64,000 nt of DNA. It comes from Mallotus nudiflorus (Eukaryota > Streptophyta > Magnoliopsida > Malpighiales > Euphorbiaceae). Of the stretch, positions 34,681 to 47,780 are shown piece after piece. The first letter of the stretch is position 1, and every line of letters starts with the position of its first letter. A program made the position numbers and the translations under genes. The notes under the pieces are model-generated. The model did not search any database. It saw only the letters and a program-made list of their open reading frames with translations, and was not told where the DNA came from. Where the stretch lies: the NCBI GenBank assembly GCA_947683625.1, contig CANTUR010000537.1:744001-808000 (forward strand). The letters run 5' to 3'.

Positions 34681-35500
34681 CTAATCAAGGGCATTGCCAA
34701 TTTTCACGGACTTTCCTCCCCTGATTCGCAATGTCTCCGTGTCTTCCACCAGTTGTGGGTCAGCGCCTTGCTTGTCAATTTCCCATGCCTCTAAATGAAA
34801 AGCCTCCGCTAGAGACTTCATGGTCATCTGATAACATTGTCTGGCCATTTGCTGATCTCCCCTAATAGTAAAGGTCCCCTTCTTGATCAAAATTTTCATG
34901 GTTAATCGCCAGATGCTGGTGACTGCATCTGCTTCATAAAGTATCAGCCGTCCTATTATCCCATTATAGGCTAGTGGTATGTCTACCACGTTGAATGGAG
35001 TCCGGACGATTTTTGTTTCCTCGTCATCTTGGTTTTCGAATTCTAGGTCCAGATCGACAATCCCCATTGGTTGCACCGTTCCCCCATAAAAACTAGTGAT
35101 TGGGTTCTGGATGGCCTTTAAGTTGGTGATGGAGCCGCCCATAGCTTTGTACGTATTCCAAGATAAAACATTGATAGCATTCCCATTATCGACCAGTAGC
35201 CTTTTAACCCGATACTTATTTATGCATGCAGTTATCACCAGGGCATCACTATAAGGGTGATGTATATGCAAATCGTCTTTTGAGTTAAAAATGATATCAC
35301 TTCTCCCAGGTATCGATTTTTCTCCTCTGCTGCACTTTAATCGTTTCTCAGTGTTTTCTCTTTCTACAATCATGTTGATCATCCCAATCGGCTCTTTCCT
35401 GGCTTTCTTTGCCTCAGCTCTATCACGGTCATGGTTTTTTGGGTTTCTGCTTCCCCTTGGTATGTCAGTGAAATTATCAAGCTTTCCCCGCTGCACTAGT
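34681..35500 (-). pseudogene. Tat protease region
   Basis: An open stretch of about 270 codons carries the retropepsin-like active site as RLLVDNGNAINVLSWNTYK (about 35155-35210; the usual motif is D-[ST]-G, here DNG). The flap/C-terminal region NVVDIPLAYNGIIGR reads at about 34945-34990. It is the longest intact frame left in the element. It is followed by the RT. Confidence 0.8.
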
Positions 35501-36430
35501 CTTTCTATAGCACTCTTCAGTTCTCTGCAGCCTTCTATGTTATGGCCGTACTCTCGATGGTATTCGTAGTACTAGCCTCTGTCACGAGTAAATCTTTGAC
35601 TTAGGCTGATTCTCTTGGCCGGTGTAATCCCCACTCCATTCTGCCTGATCCACATGAGGATCTTGGATCGAGAGGTATTCAGGGGTGTATATCTATCTGC
35701 TTCCTTATCAAATCTATCTGTCGGAGTTTTAAAATTCATTTTTGGGAAGCTTGCTCATCTCTGTTTTGGCCGTTCATCCTTGATCGATGGCCTATCTTCT
35801 TCCCGATGCATCCTCCTGTCTTCGTCCATTTTTATCATCTGGACTGCTATCGCCATTGCCTCTGCAAAGGTATTCAACTCCTTATTCATTAATTTGTCTT
35901 TTAGCTTTCCGAGTCTGGTGCTGTTTTTCAAATCTTCTATGGTAACTTCATCAACAAGGTGCTCAATTTGCATAACTGTTTTATTGAAACGGTCAAGGTA
36001 ACTTCGTAGAGATTCGTCAGCCTTCTGTCAGCACATCCGTAGGTCATTGATGTTTTTTACGGGAGGAATATTAGTGATGAATTTGATACGGAACTGCTCC
36101 GCTAGGCCCTCAAAAGAAGTGACAGAATTCTCCGGGAGCTGATGAAACCATTTTTGGGCACTCTTTATGAGTGTACTTGGAAAGACTCTCCACATGATTC
36201 CATCGTTCACATTCTGGAGCAGCATCTTTGTCCGGAAAGTCGATATATGACTAATAGGGTCTCATGTCCCATCGTACTGATCAAGCTGCGGGATTCTGAA
36301 CTTACTAGGAATCTCTATTTGAATTATTCTGCTGACAAACGGAGTTCTATTATCCATCACCCATTCTTCTTCCTTTCTAGGTTTAGTCCGGGCTTTGTAC
36401 ATTGCTTCCTCAACCTTCTGCGCTAATTTT
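35501..36430 (-). pseudogene. Tat gag
   Basis: Retrotransposon gag on the minus strand: VFPSTLIKSAQKWFHQLP and FEGLAEQFRIKFITN (about 36060-36200), then SLRSYLDRFNKT, QIEHLVDE and LGKLKDKLMNKELNTFAEAM (about 35850-36010). These are the helical capsid blocks of plant gypsy gag. Several stops and shifts occur. No intact zinc knuckle was found. Confidence 0.83.
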
Positions 36431-36996
36431 GAATCATCAAGAGCTGGGATGGATGAACTACACTCCCCTTCTGGTGCTTTACCCTTCCCTGTGCTCGTCC
36501 CTAGGGCTTGTCGGGGTGCTGTATTATTATTATTTAGAGCCAGCTCAGTATGCCCGCTCTGTATTATAGCACTTAGTATTGTTGCATCAAGGTTATTTGC
36601 ACCTGAATATTTTTTATCATGGCCTTTTTGCTCATTTGATCAAGGCCGAGTGTTTGGGTTACGGTGTTTAGGTTTGGAGTGGTTATTGCTGGTGTTTATG
36701 GTAGGCTTGGAAAAGGTATTGAGGGTATTGATCGATGGTGTTGTAGCAGAGCGTAGTACAGGAGATCTATGCCCAAGGACGGGTATCTCAGTGTGTTTTT
36801 CAGAAGTGAAGGTACATGTTCGGATGAGTCTCTAACATGCTGCAAGGTGGGCGGTGGTATTATTGCTAGGAAAGGGTCTGAAAGGTCAGTTGAAAGGATA
36901 GGTGCTGGCCTAAGGAATTTAGGCTGGAGGTGGGTTAGAAGTCATAGTGAAGGTGTCTTTAGCTTAGTAAGTAAATGAATGGCTTTTCTCAATGAG
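36431..36996. other. Leader of the Tat element
   Basis: Non-coding stretch between the primer site and gag. Plus-strand open frames here have no family motif and are taken as shadows. Confidence 0.5.
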
Positions 36997-37014
36997 TTCC
37001 CACAGACGGCACCA
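36997..37014 (-). other. Primer-binding site of the Tat element
   Basis: The minus strand reads TGGTGCCGTCTGTGGGAA, two bases inside the 5' LTR. It starts with TGG as required for pairing with a tRNA CCA end. I do not assign the tRNA. Confidence 0.75.
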
Positions 37015-37016
37015 CT

Positions 37017-37406
37017 TGATAACTGATCTCCAGAACTCCTGGGCTAGGTGTCCTACAAAGCACGAACAGGGGACAAGGTGAGAGGTGGGGGGAATCCCCA
37101 CAAATACTTCGATGTTTAAGTTAGAGAATAGAAGCAAGGAGAAGGTGAGATAGCTTGAATGTGTGAGAATGAGATGTCCCCTTATGAGGGGTTTAGGGTT
37201 CTATATATAGCAATACTCAAACCTGGGAGGAGTTGGATTCCTTGTGGATCAGTGAATCATAATCTTTGTAGGAGAGTGTTCCTTCTTCGGTTAGGATTCC
37301 TCTTTGAGGTAGTTCCTTGGACGGATCTGTCTTCTCCTTTATCCAAGTATTCCTATTTAGGGGGTAAAGGACCCCTAATTAGGTGGGAACATTCTAAATA
37401 GTATCA
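37017..37406 (-). repeat. 5' LTR of the Tat element
   Basis: 390 bp, TGATAACTGATCTCC...TAGTATCA, partner of 24645-25036 and flanked on the right by the target duplication ATAAT (37407-37411). Confidence 0.93.
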
Positions 37407-39071
37407 ATAATTAAGTTCAGTAACTTAGTCAAGTCGATTCCTATCGAATATTTATAAGTTCATGAAAATGAGACTTGACTCAACTCAAGTAGTCGAATTG
37501 GGTATGGTTCAGGTTCTCAGGACCTGCAAGTTTTGTTCACACTACCATTTTGGGAGATTAAAACAATTTCAAATAGTCATTCTATGACTAATACAAACTA
37601 TCAAACTATTATAAACTAACAAACTATTACATATACTTAAGTGGTTACGAGCAAGGACATTCCAATCCAAGATTTTGACACCACTACATATTGAACCGAA
37701 GACTTTTGACTCGTCAAGGCCTTGGTCTAGGTCTAATCAACTAAAAATTCAGATTTCCATGTTTTTATTGTAACTTAATTTAATTGTTATAACATAAATT
37801 TTTGTTTATATTATAATATGAATTAGAGGTCATTATATGTATGAGATAAAAAAGCACATTTTTCTTTTTTTTTTTTCTCATCAAATGTCATTGCAATGGG
37901 TTTGCATATCTCATCTCATAAGCTTGAATTAAAAAATTAGTTGATACTATTTTTGCTTATCCATATTGATATTGTCTTTGCCTATCCATATTGATATTGT
38001 TTTTGCCTATCCATAATTGGGTTCATTGACTTCACATGCAAATTTATTAACTTTCATTTACAAGTTCATTAGTTTTCACATGCAAATTCATTGACCTTTT
38101 TGAACCTGAGGTTTTTTTTTATCTTCATATGCATGTTCATCAACCTTCATTTGCATATTCATTAATATATTTTTTTAATAGAAATGAAAAAAGTTTTTTT
38201 ATTTATTAAAAAATTATTTTTTTCTTTTTTTTATTAATTACAGTGGTTAAATTTAATTATTTATTAATGATTTTAGTCGAAATAAAATTTTTATTCATTA
38301 AAAAATTATTTTATTTTTTATTTTTTATTTTTTAATTATAATAAATAGAGTTTTACTTGTATTTTTATCTTAGTTAAATATTGTAGATTCATTACTTATA
38401 TAATGTAGGTTCATAAGATAAAATATATAAGTTCATTAAATAGAAAAAACTAAACAAATAAATTTGACAAACAATATATTAAAATTATGATTAATCTTCA
38501 ATCAATAACAAATAAATTTTTATGTTACAACTAATGAATCTATATATACGAATTAATGTATTTGAAGTATATCTTTAAAAACAAACATAAAAGAAAAATC
38601 AATAAAAGAAATATTGCAAAAGTTTCTCTCTCTAAAAATCAACAAAAAATCGTAATTTTGGTCTTAAAATTTGAAATTAAGAATAAAATCTTGTTTTCTT
38701 GTGTATTTATTAAAATATATGGTTTTTATTAAAAAAAAAAAAAAAAACTAGATAAGAAAAAGAAGGAGGATGAAAAAAAAAGCTGTACTCTTCTTTGGTA
38801 CCAAACACAACTTCAGGGCTAAACTACTCATTATGTGTTGACACCACAAAACAATATTGCTATCTTTGGTTATTGTCTTTGAATGAGAATAAAGAAAAAC
38901 ATGTAGAGAGAGGAGAGAAAAAAAGTGCGCATGGGAAAGAGAGAAAAAAATACAACTGTTATTTTGAATTTTGAAAGAAAACACATGTGAAATATTAAAT
39001 AACCTAATAGAGAGGTACACAATGCACCATGAACAAGTCCATGGTATAATTTGCCATCTTAATTTGTAAAA
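37407..39071. other. AT-rich intergenic
   Basis: No gene. Near 38030-38170 a short motif (CATATGCA, TTCATTGAC/TTCATTAAC) recurs loosely, and ATCCATATTGATATTG is repeated at about 37960-38010. A poly(A) run lies at about 38730-38746. Confidence 0.4.
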
Positions 39072-39610
39072 GGAAAAACTATAAATTTAGCGTCTCAATT
39101 TTTATAGTTTTTTTATTTGAATATTTAAATTTTTATTTATTTTGTAATCAGTATTTAAACTTTAGAAAAACATATTAATATAGTATATTTGACAGATTTA
39201 GTGTTTATTGAATATTAACTTAAATCAAATATAATTCACTTTTATTTCAATTATGGATCATGTCATGTGCCATGTGTATTGCATTATTTAAAAGATAAAA
39301 TTAATCTTATTAAAGATTATAAATTGACAAATAACTTTAATATTAACTTTCGCCGCAATCATAGAAAATGATTAAATAAAGGTAATTTTATCTTTTAAAT
39401 AATGCAATACATGTGACAAATGACATAGTTAGTAATTGAAATAAAATTGAATCCTGTTTGATCTAACTGAACATCCAATCAATATTAAATTGATTAGAGA
39501 CACTATATTAGTATATTTTTCTAAAATTTAGATATATAATTGTAAAAAAAAAATTCAAATACTCAAATAAAAAAATCATAAAAATGAAATACCAAATTTG
39601 TAATTTTTCC
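39072..39610. mobile_element. MITE-like foldback element Z, copy 2
   Basis: 539 bp, same layout as 23545-24080: GGAAAAACTATAAATTTAGCG at the left, CAAATTTGTAATTTTTCC at the right. Flanks ATTTGTAAAA (39062-39071) and ATTTGTTAAA (39611-39620) would be a 10-bp target duplication with one mismatch, which would favour a Mutator-type origin. Confidence 0.7.
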
Positions 39611-40077
39611 ATTTGTTAAATGTATATTTTCTAAAACAAGTGGGTTGTCATTGTATGGTACTGTACATAAGCCCAATAATATACTTGGTCCATGCTCATC
39701 ATCGTTATTGGAGTCAGAAAACCATATACTTATCGCGATTTTCTTTTTAATTATTATTTTCTATATATTCGATAATTTTTTGACAAATTATATTTATCTT
39801 CCTAAAATTTGATTTAATTTACATTATTCTCCTTTTATTTGAAAATTGAATGTTTATATACATCTCTTAGTTTTACTTTCATCAATATTTAAATTCTTCC
39901 ATTAAACTTTTTATGTCAAAATACATTTAGCTTCCTCTATTTATAAAAATAAAATAGTTTAATCTCTAAATTCTAGTAAAATAGAATAATTTAGTTCTTC
40001 AAATTTTTTTTAAATTCAATTTTTTTTAATTTGAAATTTTTGTACTAATTAAATTTTAGCATGTAAAAATATTTCCA

Positions 40078-40078
40078 T

Positions 40079-40153
<75 letters not shown>
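40078..40153. repeat. (AT)n followed by poly(T)
   Basis: About 16 AT units run directly into about 43 T. On the minus strand this is a long poly(A) followed by (AT)n, as left by target-primed retroposition; sequence at 40154-40270 could then be the 3' end of a retroposed element, which I could not identify. Confidence 0.8.
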
Positions 40154-40154
<1 letters not shown>

Positions 40155-40270
40155 AATTGTACAAGAAACATACTAACTCAAAGTCAAGTTGTAATCTTAG
40201 TAAAGAAATTCCCTTGATATAAAAAATGTGCAACTAAAAGAGCTAAGGAACGGGGGCAAGCCCCCTTTAC

Positions 40271-41261
40271 TGTAAATATTCATAAATTTATTTTATACCT
40301 ATTCTTTTACTTAATTTTATTAATGTTTGTTCCATTTAAAATTAGTATTGTCTAAAACTAAAATAATATATAAAATAAATTACTTTAAAAGAAGGTAAAA
40401 CTTTAAAACTAATGAAATCAAACATAAGAAATAAATATAAAATAAAATTGATAAAAATTAATGAATTAATTAAATTTATAATTTATTTTTTAATATTAAA
40501 ATGTTTGATAAGGACATGTGTAAATGTTGAAAATTTAGTAAAAAAATATGATTTTACATTTGAAATAATTAAAAAATTAAAAAAGAACAAAAATTTTTAT
40601 TTTATTAAAATAAAAAGCAATAAATTGTTTTTTTATAAAATATAGAAAGTAAAATGTTTAGTTTTTATAATGTAGAAGGAGTAAAATGTCTTTTCTACTA
40701 ATATATTAACAGAAAATTAACAAAAGTAACAAAGTGTTGATGTAATTAAAATTAAGAAATGTAAAAATTTGATTTTTGAACAAGAAAAAAGTGTGAATTA
40801 GATTAAATTTTAAAGAAGAAAATATAATTTACTCTAATTGTTTTAACTAATGTACATTTGAGAAGAGGCATGAGCCTCGAACACAATCCCTTGCCATTGA
40901 AAGTTAATAACTATTAATATGTGGCCTGCATGATGCGTGGAATATTATTTTATATTAAAAATATTTTATTTTAGATGGAAAATATTTTAATATTAATAAA
41001 AGATGTTTAAAAAACTTATCAGTTTTTCATTGTCAATTGAATTAGGCAAAATTACTTTGAAAAAATAGGGATTTTGAATACGAAAGTTGTTGAATTCATT
41101 TTCTATTCCAAAATGCATATTCATTCTCTTGAGAAAAAATTATGATTGGTGAATAATATTTTAAAGATTGAGAAACACACTTATATAGGAGTATAATATT
41201 TGACATAAAAGTCATTAATTTTGAAAGGCCTAAAAAGTTAATTGAAAATATTAAGCATGTA
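40271..41261. other. AT-rich intergenic
   Basis: No gene. The Lys/Ile-rich open frame at 40412-40645 is what AT-rich DNA gives by chance. Confidence 0.35.
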
Positions 41262-41460
41262 ACCCAAGAGGATATAAATGAGTTAGTGAGGGAACTGTTT
41301 CAGTTTAACCAGAGGTCTCAGGTTTGAACCTTGGGTATACAGCTATTTTAAAACTCTTAAAGTAGACCTTTGCCACCTTTAGGAGTCCGTCCTAGATCGA
41401 GCGGGGATCAGTGTCATGGGTCCTCCATTTAGCCCTGACATTCGACCCGTGTGGTGCCTA
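41262..41460 (+). mobile_element. Possible tRNA-derived SINE
   Basis: AGGATATAAATGAGTTAGTG...CAGAGGTCTCAGGTTTGAACCTTGGG resembles the 5' tRNA-like part of plant SINEs, with a B-box-like GGTTTGAACC at about 41320-41329 and an A-box-like part about 35 bases upstream. The body ends in mixed sequence (TTAGCCCTGACATTCGACCC) and has no clear poly(A) or T tail, so the limits are uncertain. Confidence 0.4.
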
Positions 41461-42360
41461 AACTTTCCAAAGTTTAGGCCAGCCAAGCCTCATGAACATG
41501 CTCTTAGCATTAATATCGAGTGTCCTTCGACTATAGTCGAGTGTTGGCGAACCTAACCAACCTTGCATGTTCACTACTATCATTGTTCTTATGTTTCTCG
41601 TATATGTTCGAAGCTCATGCTCGCATTGTATCCCACATATGTATCCGAGCCTTATTCTTATCTTAAGCCTTACATTCGCCTCACCGTTCCCACATACCAC
41701 CGAATCCCACATTAGCCTTATGGCTCTCGTATACTAAAGGGTCATGTACTTGCTTCATAAGTCCCGCATATATTCAAATCCCACAGTGCCTCGAAATTCC
41801 CCTATATGCTAGCGCATAGCGCAAGTCATATTGTAACCTTGGGTCCAGGAGAACCACGCACTATGAGCACCTCGGTCTCGTAGTGTCCATAGAGCTCCTT
41901 CTCTATGGAGACACCGAATTCCTCTTTCCTGAACTCGATGTTTGTCACCTAGCTTCACACTAGGGAGCTCATTTAAGGCTATATCGTCGAACAAGCACAT
42001 AAGCCTCGAGGATGGTGAAGAGCTTACACCGAAGGTACCCCCTAAAGAGCATAAGGAACACCTTGAGGGTTGGTAGGAGGAGATATCAGAATGTTTCACT
42101 CATCACACCCTCATAAATATAAATAATAATATTTATTCATATTTATCAAAATGCCCTTCATTATATTTTCCTTCCTGTATGTCTTTGCTCGGCCATAATA
42201 TACTTTTCTTATCCCACCATGTCCTTAGGATAAGATAAGGACTCTAAGGGTGTATGGCCCCTAGGGTCCCTTTTGTCGCCCTGTTCATCTAGATGTGGTA
42301 CCGACTTAAAGGCACCTTCCATAGTTGGGGTCTTCTCAGGACACTTCATGCTTAGACAAA
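41461..42360. other. Unclassified GC-richer block
   Basis: About 900 bases distinctly richer in G+C than the surroundings. It has short open frames on the minus strand without any motif that I recognise. It ends near an (AATA)n run at about 42360-42378. It could be an LTR or internal fragment of an unidentified retroelement; no paired copy is present in the window. Confidence 0.3.
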
Positions 42361-43291
42361 ATAATAATAATAATAAGTATGTAATTTTTTTACCATTTTT
42401 AAAAAAACACTAAAATTATTAAATTAATTTATTTTAAGTGATATTGAGTAATTATATTTGGAAGTGTATTAAAAGAATATTTTTATAGGAGTTGTTATAC
42501 AACTGTAATGGGAAAAAATGATTTGAAATTTCTAAATTTAAGTATACATTTTTCATACACAAAGGAGGGTTTGACAATGGCCATATAAAGTGTCTTTTAT
42601 TTTTTAATGTGATTTTTTGACTTTTTTTTATTAGAAATAATAATTCATTTAATTTTTAGGAAATATGCAATATTTAGCAGATGTTATATGTTATTTTTAT
42701 TATATGTAAGTGGGAGTTCGAAAAAAAAATTAATGTTGACACTAAATGCATATAATGTGGAGATTTTATTAAATAGGTCAGTGTAGCCTTTTTTTTTTTT
42801 GGAATGTTTATAGTATTATTTTTATATGACTCCGGTTATTAATCATTACAAAAATCAAGTTCTTTGAATTTGACCATCAAAGAGGCCCTATTTTTTGGAA
42901 AAATAAGTAATTGTAATATATATATTATAAATTTATATAAAATTTTTTAACATTAAATATTATAAATATAAATATAATTAGAAATATGATAAGTCATGAA
43001 ATACAAAACATTAATACTTGTCAATATTTTGTGAATGAAAATAAAATAAAATAAAAAATTATAAAATAACTCAGGTAAATTTGCCACATAGCACTATTTG
43101 TTATAGGAGGTGAAATGTGTAAACTTTTATTTATTTTACAAAGGTAAAAATTTATAACTTTTAAAATATATTATAATTAATAAAAAGTTTTAAGAATTAA
43201 AATCACTTAATTTTTAAGATCATTTTTAAATTTACTATTAAAACTATTAAATAAATGTTAAATATTATTAAAAAAATGAAAAAAAAATATA
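42361..43291. repeat. AT-rich repeat-like flank
   Basis: No gene. The stretch about 42940-43140 (ATTAGAAATATGATAAGTCATG, AACATTAATACTTGTCAATATTTT) resembles 63040-63220 and, more loosely, 46700-47050. This indicates a dispersed AT-rich repeat of undefined limits. Confidence 0.4.
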
Positions 43292-46200
43292 TTTAATAAT
43301 CCTAATTTTTAAATTATTTTAATATTAAATGAGATATGCAGTGTTAATAAAATTTAAAAGTTAAATTTAATTATTTTACTATTTTGTGATTATTAATTAT
43401 TATTTTTATGTTAAAGTAATGATTTTATGTAAGTTTGTACTTAGAAGTTAATATTTTTATATTTAGGGTTTATGTCATTATTGTTATTTTGGAAAGTTAT
43501 TATTTTAATAATAATATTATTTTAATTATTATATTTGATTGATTTACTTAATTTTTAGTATAATTTTATTATTTAATTATTCTATAAATACTGTTTATTT
43601 TATCATTATTATTTCAAGGTTATTTTATGTATTATATTTATATATTATAATTAGGGTTGTGTTATTATTGTATGCGTAGTATAATATAAAGTTTAATATA
43701 TAAGTATACATATATACATACAAAACGCAAGAAACCCATAAACACCTACTGTAACTATCTCCTCCTCGTTGTTCAGTCCCGATCCTTGCCCGTCGGTGTG
43801 CCTCCCTCGATTTCGCCATTGGCCACCTCCTTCCTCTGCCAGCTCCACTGCCCTTCTTCTTCTTCTCCAACACTGGCAACGACAGAAACAACAACATTGA
43901 TAACAAGACCATTTTCTGGCCGTTCTTCCTCCTTCGATCACCTAAGCTCGTGTTTTTGGTGTCTTTCGACTCCCTGAGTCATGAGGAAGATGAATCCAAG
44001 CTCCTTTCAAGCTTAAATTTGTTCATTTGTGAGTTTTGTTGAATTTTTATTTTTGGCTTTTAGGGTTTTCCAATTTTTTTTTAAGTTTAATCTTCATGAA
44101 TCTTGCAATCTTCCTTCACAAAAGTTGATCTTGGTAGCTTAATCTATATGTCTATATATTTTTTTAATGTTTTAAATTTATTTTAATTTTTGTGAATTTT
44201 TGAATATTTTATTATTATTTATTGAATTTTCATAAATTAATTTATTAAATTATAAATTTGGTATATTTGGTGTTATTATAAATTTTTATTAATTTTAGTG
44301 TTGAGATAATAATTTTTGTGATTTTTATGTAATTTTTATAAATATTTATAGTTTATGTCAATATTAGAAAATTAGGTTAAAGTTGAGTTTTTGTTGAAAT
44401 TATTGTATAATAATGTGTTTTAGTTGATGTTAGTAATATATATGTTGAGAAAATAATTTTTATGCATTTATATAATTTTTATAGAATTTTTGAGTAATAT
44501 CAGTATTAATATGTATATTTTGAATTATTAGGGTAATTGTGTAATTTTGTGATAATTATAGTTAAATATTATGTTTTAGTTGGTTTTATAATTATTTAAG
44601 GTATTAAAATTATTTTTACAAATTATATACTATTTTTAACTAATTAATACTAATTTTTGAAAATCATTTTCAAATAATATATTATATATTATTTTGGTAA
44701 TAAAATGGGTTTTTATAAATTTTTGTTATATATTTGGGTTAATTAAGTTATTTGAATATATAAAGTGAATTTTTATTAATTTATATTGAATTATTGAGAA
44801 ATTTGATTTTACTAATATTATATTATTATTTTGAAATTTTTACGTAATTATTCTGAAATTAATTATATTTATTGCTTTAGTATTAAATATGTAATATTTT
44901 GCTATTTTGAGGATATTTATGGAATTTATTGATTTTTAATATATTTATTATATTATTTGGATTTTTAGTGAATTGAAGACCTCGGTTGGGGAATTGTGCA
45001 GTTTGGGATATCAACCAAGGGTTGTGTGAATTATGGTTTTAGAAGTGTGATTTATTGTAGGACGGCTCTACTTTTTAGTAGAGATATGTCCATTTTACAG
45101 AGGAGGTTCTACCAAATTTTCGTAAAACGTGACATCGGGTCAACATTGAAATTCTGTGTCTATCTGTATTCTATAATCTTAGATCGAGTCTCTTCAGAGG
45201 TTTAAGTTAAAATTATCCTGATATTCATTATTATTTTATTTATTTAGTTGCACTGAGACCGAAGCCTAGTGAACTGGGCCCGTTGGACCAATCTTGTGGA
45301 GTGCAAACTTGTAATTTGTTATTTTATATATACATCGCACTTAGGTTGCATGTTTTAGAATATACATGTTTTGAATTGTATTTATTTATAAATTGTTTTA
45401 TTGAATGTTAGGTAAATCTTTAGTATATTTTGAAATAATTGCATGTTAAACTATTGATTTATACTTAAATTATTTTTAAGTATATTATTGGTTTATTTTT
45501 GGTATATTTTATGTTAATTTGAATTTCTTTGACATATATATACTTGAAATATACTTAGTTTATTTTAGGTATATTTCTGGTATATATTGCTATTATGAAT
45601 GTCATTATGCATTATTCATTTTCCTCTATGAATGTTTTATTTTAAATAAAGGATATCAATAGAACATGCTACCTAGTGGGCAACACTAGAACTGTGTACG
45701 TACCGGTGCGATAGATTTAGGGTTACGTGAGAATCATTTGTGAATATATAATTTAATTGATTGATTGATTTATAAATTGAGGTGTGATATGATTAATAGT
45801 GTAGTTGCTGGAGCACGGTTGACCTAGTGTCTTGGGGTCAATCACACTAACAGTCAGACTGCTGGAGCTCGGTTGACTTAGTGTCTCGAGGTCAGTCTAT
45901 TGTCCATATGGAATAAGTGAATTTATTTGGAATTAAATGAGCCTGTATGGCTAGAGTAATGTTATTGTTGATCGAGGTTGCGTTAAATAAGGTATTATTT
46001 GATCCTTCATAAACTTATATTTTTCAGTATTATTATATAAGTGATTTTCAGCATCTCTGTGAATTGCTTGTATATATATTTATTATATATGAATGTTTGA
46101 TTGCATTGGACATTAGGAAATGCATGTATATATATTATAACAATTCACTCAGTGAGGTCTGACTCCCCTCAGTTGATGTTTTTACAGGAGAGTTTTCTTC

Positions 46201-46547
46201 TTCAGACCTCAACAATAGACCTATTCGTCGGACTTCTTCCGCCCTGACTTATTTATGTAAATTATCTACTTAATTTTATATTATACTCTAAAAAACTGCA
46301 GTAGTGAGTTATATTTAGTTTTATTGTATGTGATTCTAATTTAGAAGTATTTCTCTGAATATTGTATTAATATATTTTATTTTATGATATGAAAGAGATT
46401 ATTTTTATTACATTGGTTTTTGATTTTAATTATGATTATTTTATTTTATTATTACATGTTTTTATTTTAAGACTTGTTATGGGTTTCGGATTCGAAAGAA
46501 CTCTCGTTCCCTAGCGCCGGTCATGGCCCCTAGTTTGGGTCATGACA
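43292..46547 (+). mobile_element. Solo LTR C (old copy)
   Basis: 3256 bp, same family as A and B but strongly diverged. The 5' end has decayed to TTTAATAATCC; the 3' end is GGGTCATGACA. Flanks ATATA (43287-43291) and ATAGA (46548-46552) fit a 5-bp target duplication with one mismatch. Landmarks kept: GGATATCAATAGAACATGC, GTACGTACCGGTGCG, two CTGGAGC(A/T)CGGTTGAC boxes and the CAATTCACTCAGTGAGG box. Confidence 0.85.
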
Positions 46548-47780
46548 ATAGATAAAATATTACATTATATTAAACGTATTATTTAATACATGTGATATAT
46601 TTATAAATTATGAAAACTCGAAGAGAATATAAAAAAATAAAAACCCATGAATTATTTTAACATAAAATCTTTTATAAAAGTAAATAATAAACATAATTGA
46701 TATAATAAATATAAAAATATGACATTAGATGACAAAACATTAAAAATATAAAAGTAACTGACTTTAAAAATTAAAGTAAAAATAATTAGAAATATAAAAG
46801 GAAGAAAATATGAAAATATTAATGCTAATGTCATACATGTTATGAAGTGAACAAAATTAAAAATATAAAAATTTTAAAAGATAAAGTCAAAATAGTTAGA
46901 AATTTGAGGTTACTAATATAAAGAAAATCATATGTTGAAGGTAAAATAACATTTATCAATTTTTTTAAAACAAAATGCAATGAAAAAGTGTAACTCATGC
47001 TAAATGTATTAGGGATATTTATTATAAGTTTTAAAAACATTATTATAAAAAAAATAAGTAAAATTAGAAGGAGACAATTTCCAATATTTTTGAAAAAATT
47101 ACTTAATTGTTATAGTTTTATTTTATTAGAACTTTTCAATTAAATCAAATAATATATATTAAATTAAATTTTAATCTCTATATCCACCAAATTTACAACT
47201 AATTATAATAAAAAAATGTATATTTTTGCACTATAAAAAATTATTTATATTAATTAATAACGATAAAGTTATAGAAAAGTTAAGATTATAATAATAATTG
47301 TAAGGTTTGATTTTTAGTTTCTTTTTTTTTTAATGTAGTTAATTATTTACATATTTTTTATTAAAATAATTTAACATATTCATGATTACTTTTTATGAAC
47401 TATTGGTGTGAAGTCAAAATAATTATTTTAAATTCAATCCATTAAAATATAAAAAAGAAATAAAAAATTTCAAAAAATAAAAATATAAGTTAATATAAAG
47501 TGTACATGCATCAATAAAAATTGATAATAAAAAGCTAACATAAAGCAAATAAAAATAATAAGAGACTTATCTATGTAATAAGAGCAATATAATAATTAAA
47601 AAAAATTAAATCTTCAAAAAATTTTATAATCCTCATATCTACTCTTTATAGGTTAAGAGAGAAAAGTTAGAACAATTTCAAATTGAACTTACTCAGATAG
47701 TTAAGAGGATGACTTGAAATGAGAATTTTTGGGTAGTTGCTTTCCCCTTTTACCGGTATTTTATTTTAGATGGAAAGAGT
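46548..47780. other. AT-rich region between solo LTR C and the Tekay element
   Basis: No gene. It contains AT-rich repeat-like sequence with TTAGAAATATAAAAG-type motifs also seen at 42940-43260 and 62940-63200. Confidence 0.4.

Larger units (their letters stand above)
24645..37406 (-). mobile_element. Ty3/gypsy element, Tat-type, with LTR B nested
   Basis: A full-length element with LTRs at 24645-25036 and 37017-37406 and an exact target duplication ATAAT at 24640-24644 and 37407-37411. Pol is on the minus strand, so the right LTR is the 5' LTR. Order on the minus strand: 5' LTR, primer site, leader, gag, protease, RT, RNase H, second (archaeal-type) RNase H, integrase, then an extra gene in the opposite orientation, tandem repeats, polypurine tract, 3' LTR. 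Two RNase H domains and an extra antisense ORF are known marks of the plant Tat lineage. Without solo LTR B and its duplication it is about 9.5 kb. Frameshifts and stops in most domains show it cannot move on its own. Confidence 0.92.

Noticed and set aside
35291..36835. Plus-strand open frames over the Tat gag/protease region
   Set aside because: Shadows of the minus-strand gag and protease frames; no motif on the plus strand.
40412..40645. Lys/Ile-rich open frame
   Set aside because: Expected by chance in DNA this AT-rich; no start context or homologous motif.
41458..42099. Minus-strand open frames in the GC-richer block
   Set aside because: Short, unrelated to each other, no recognisable motif; reported only as an unclassified block.
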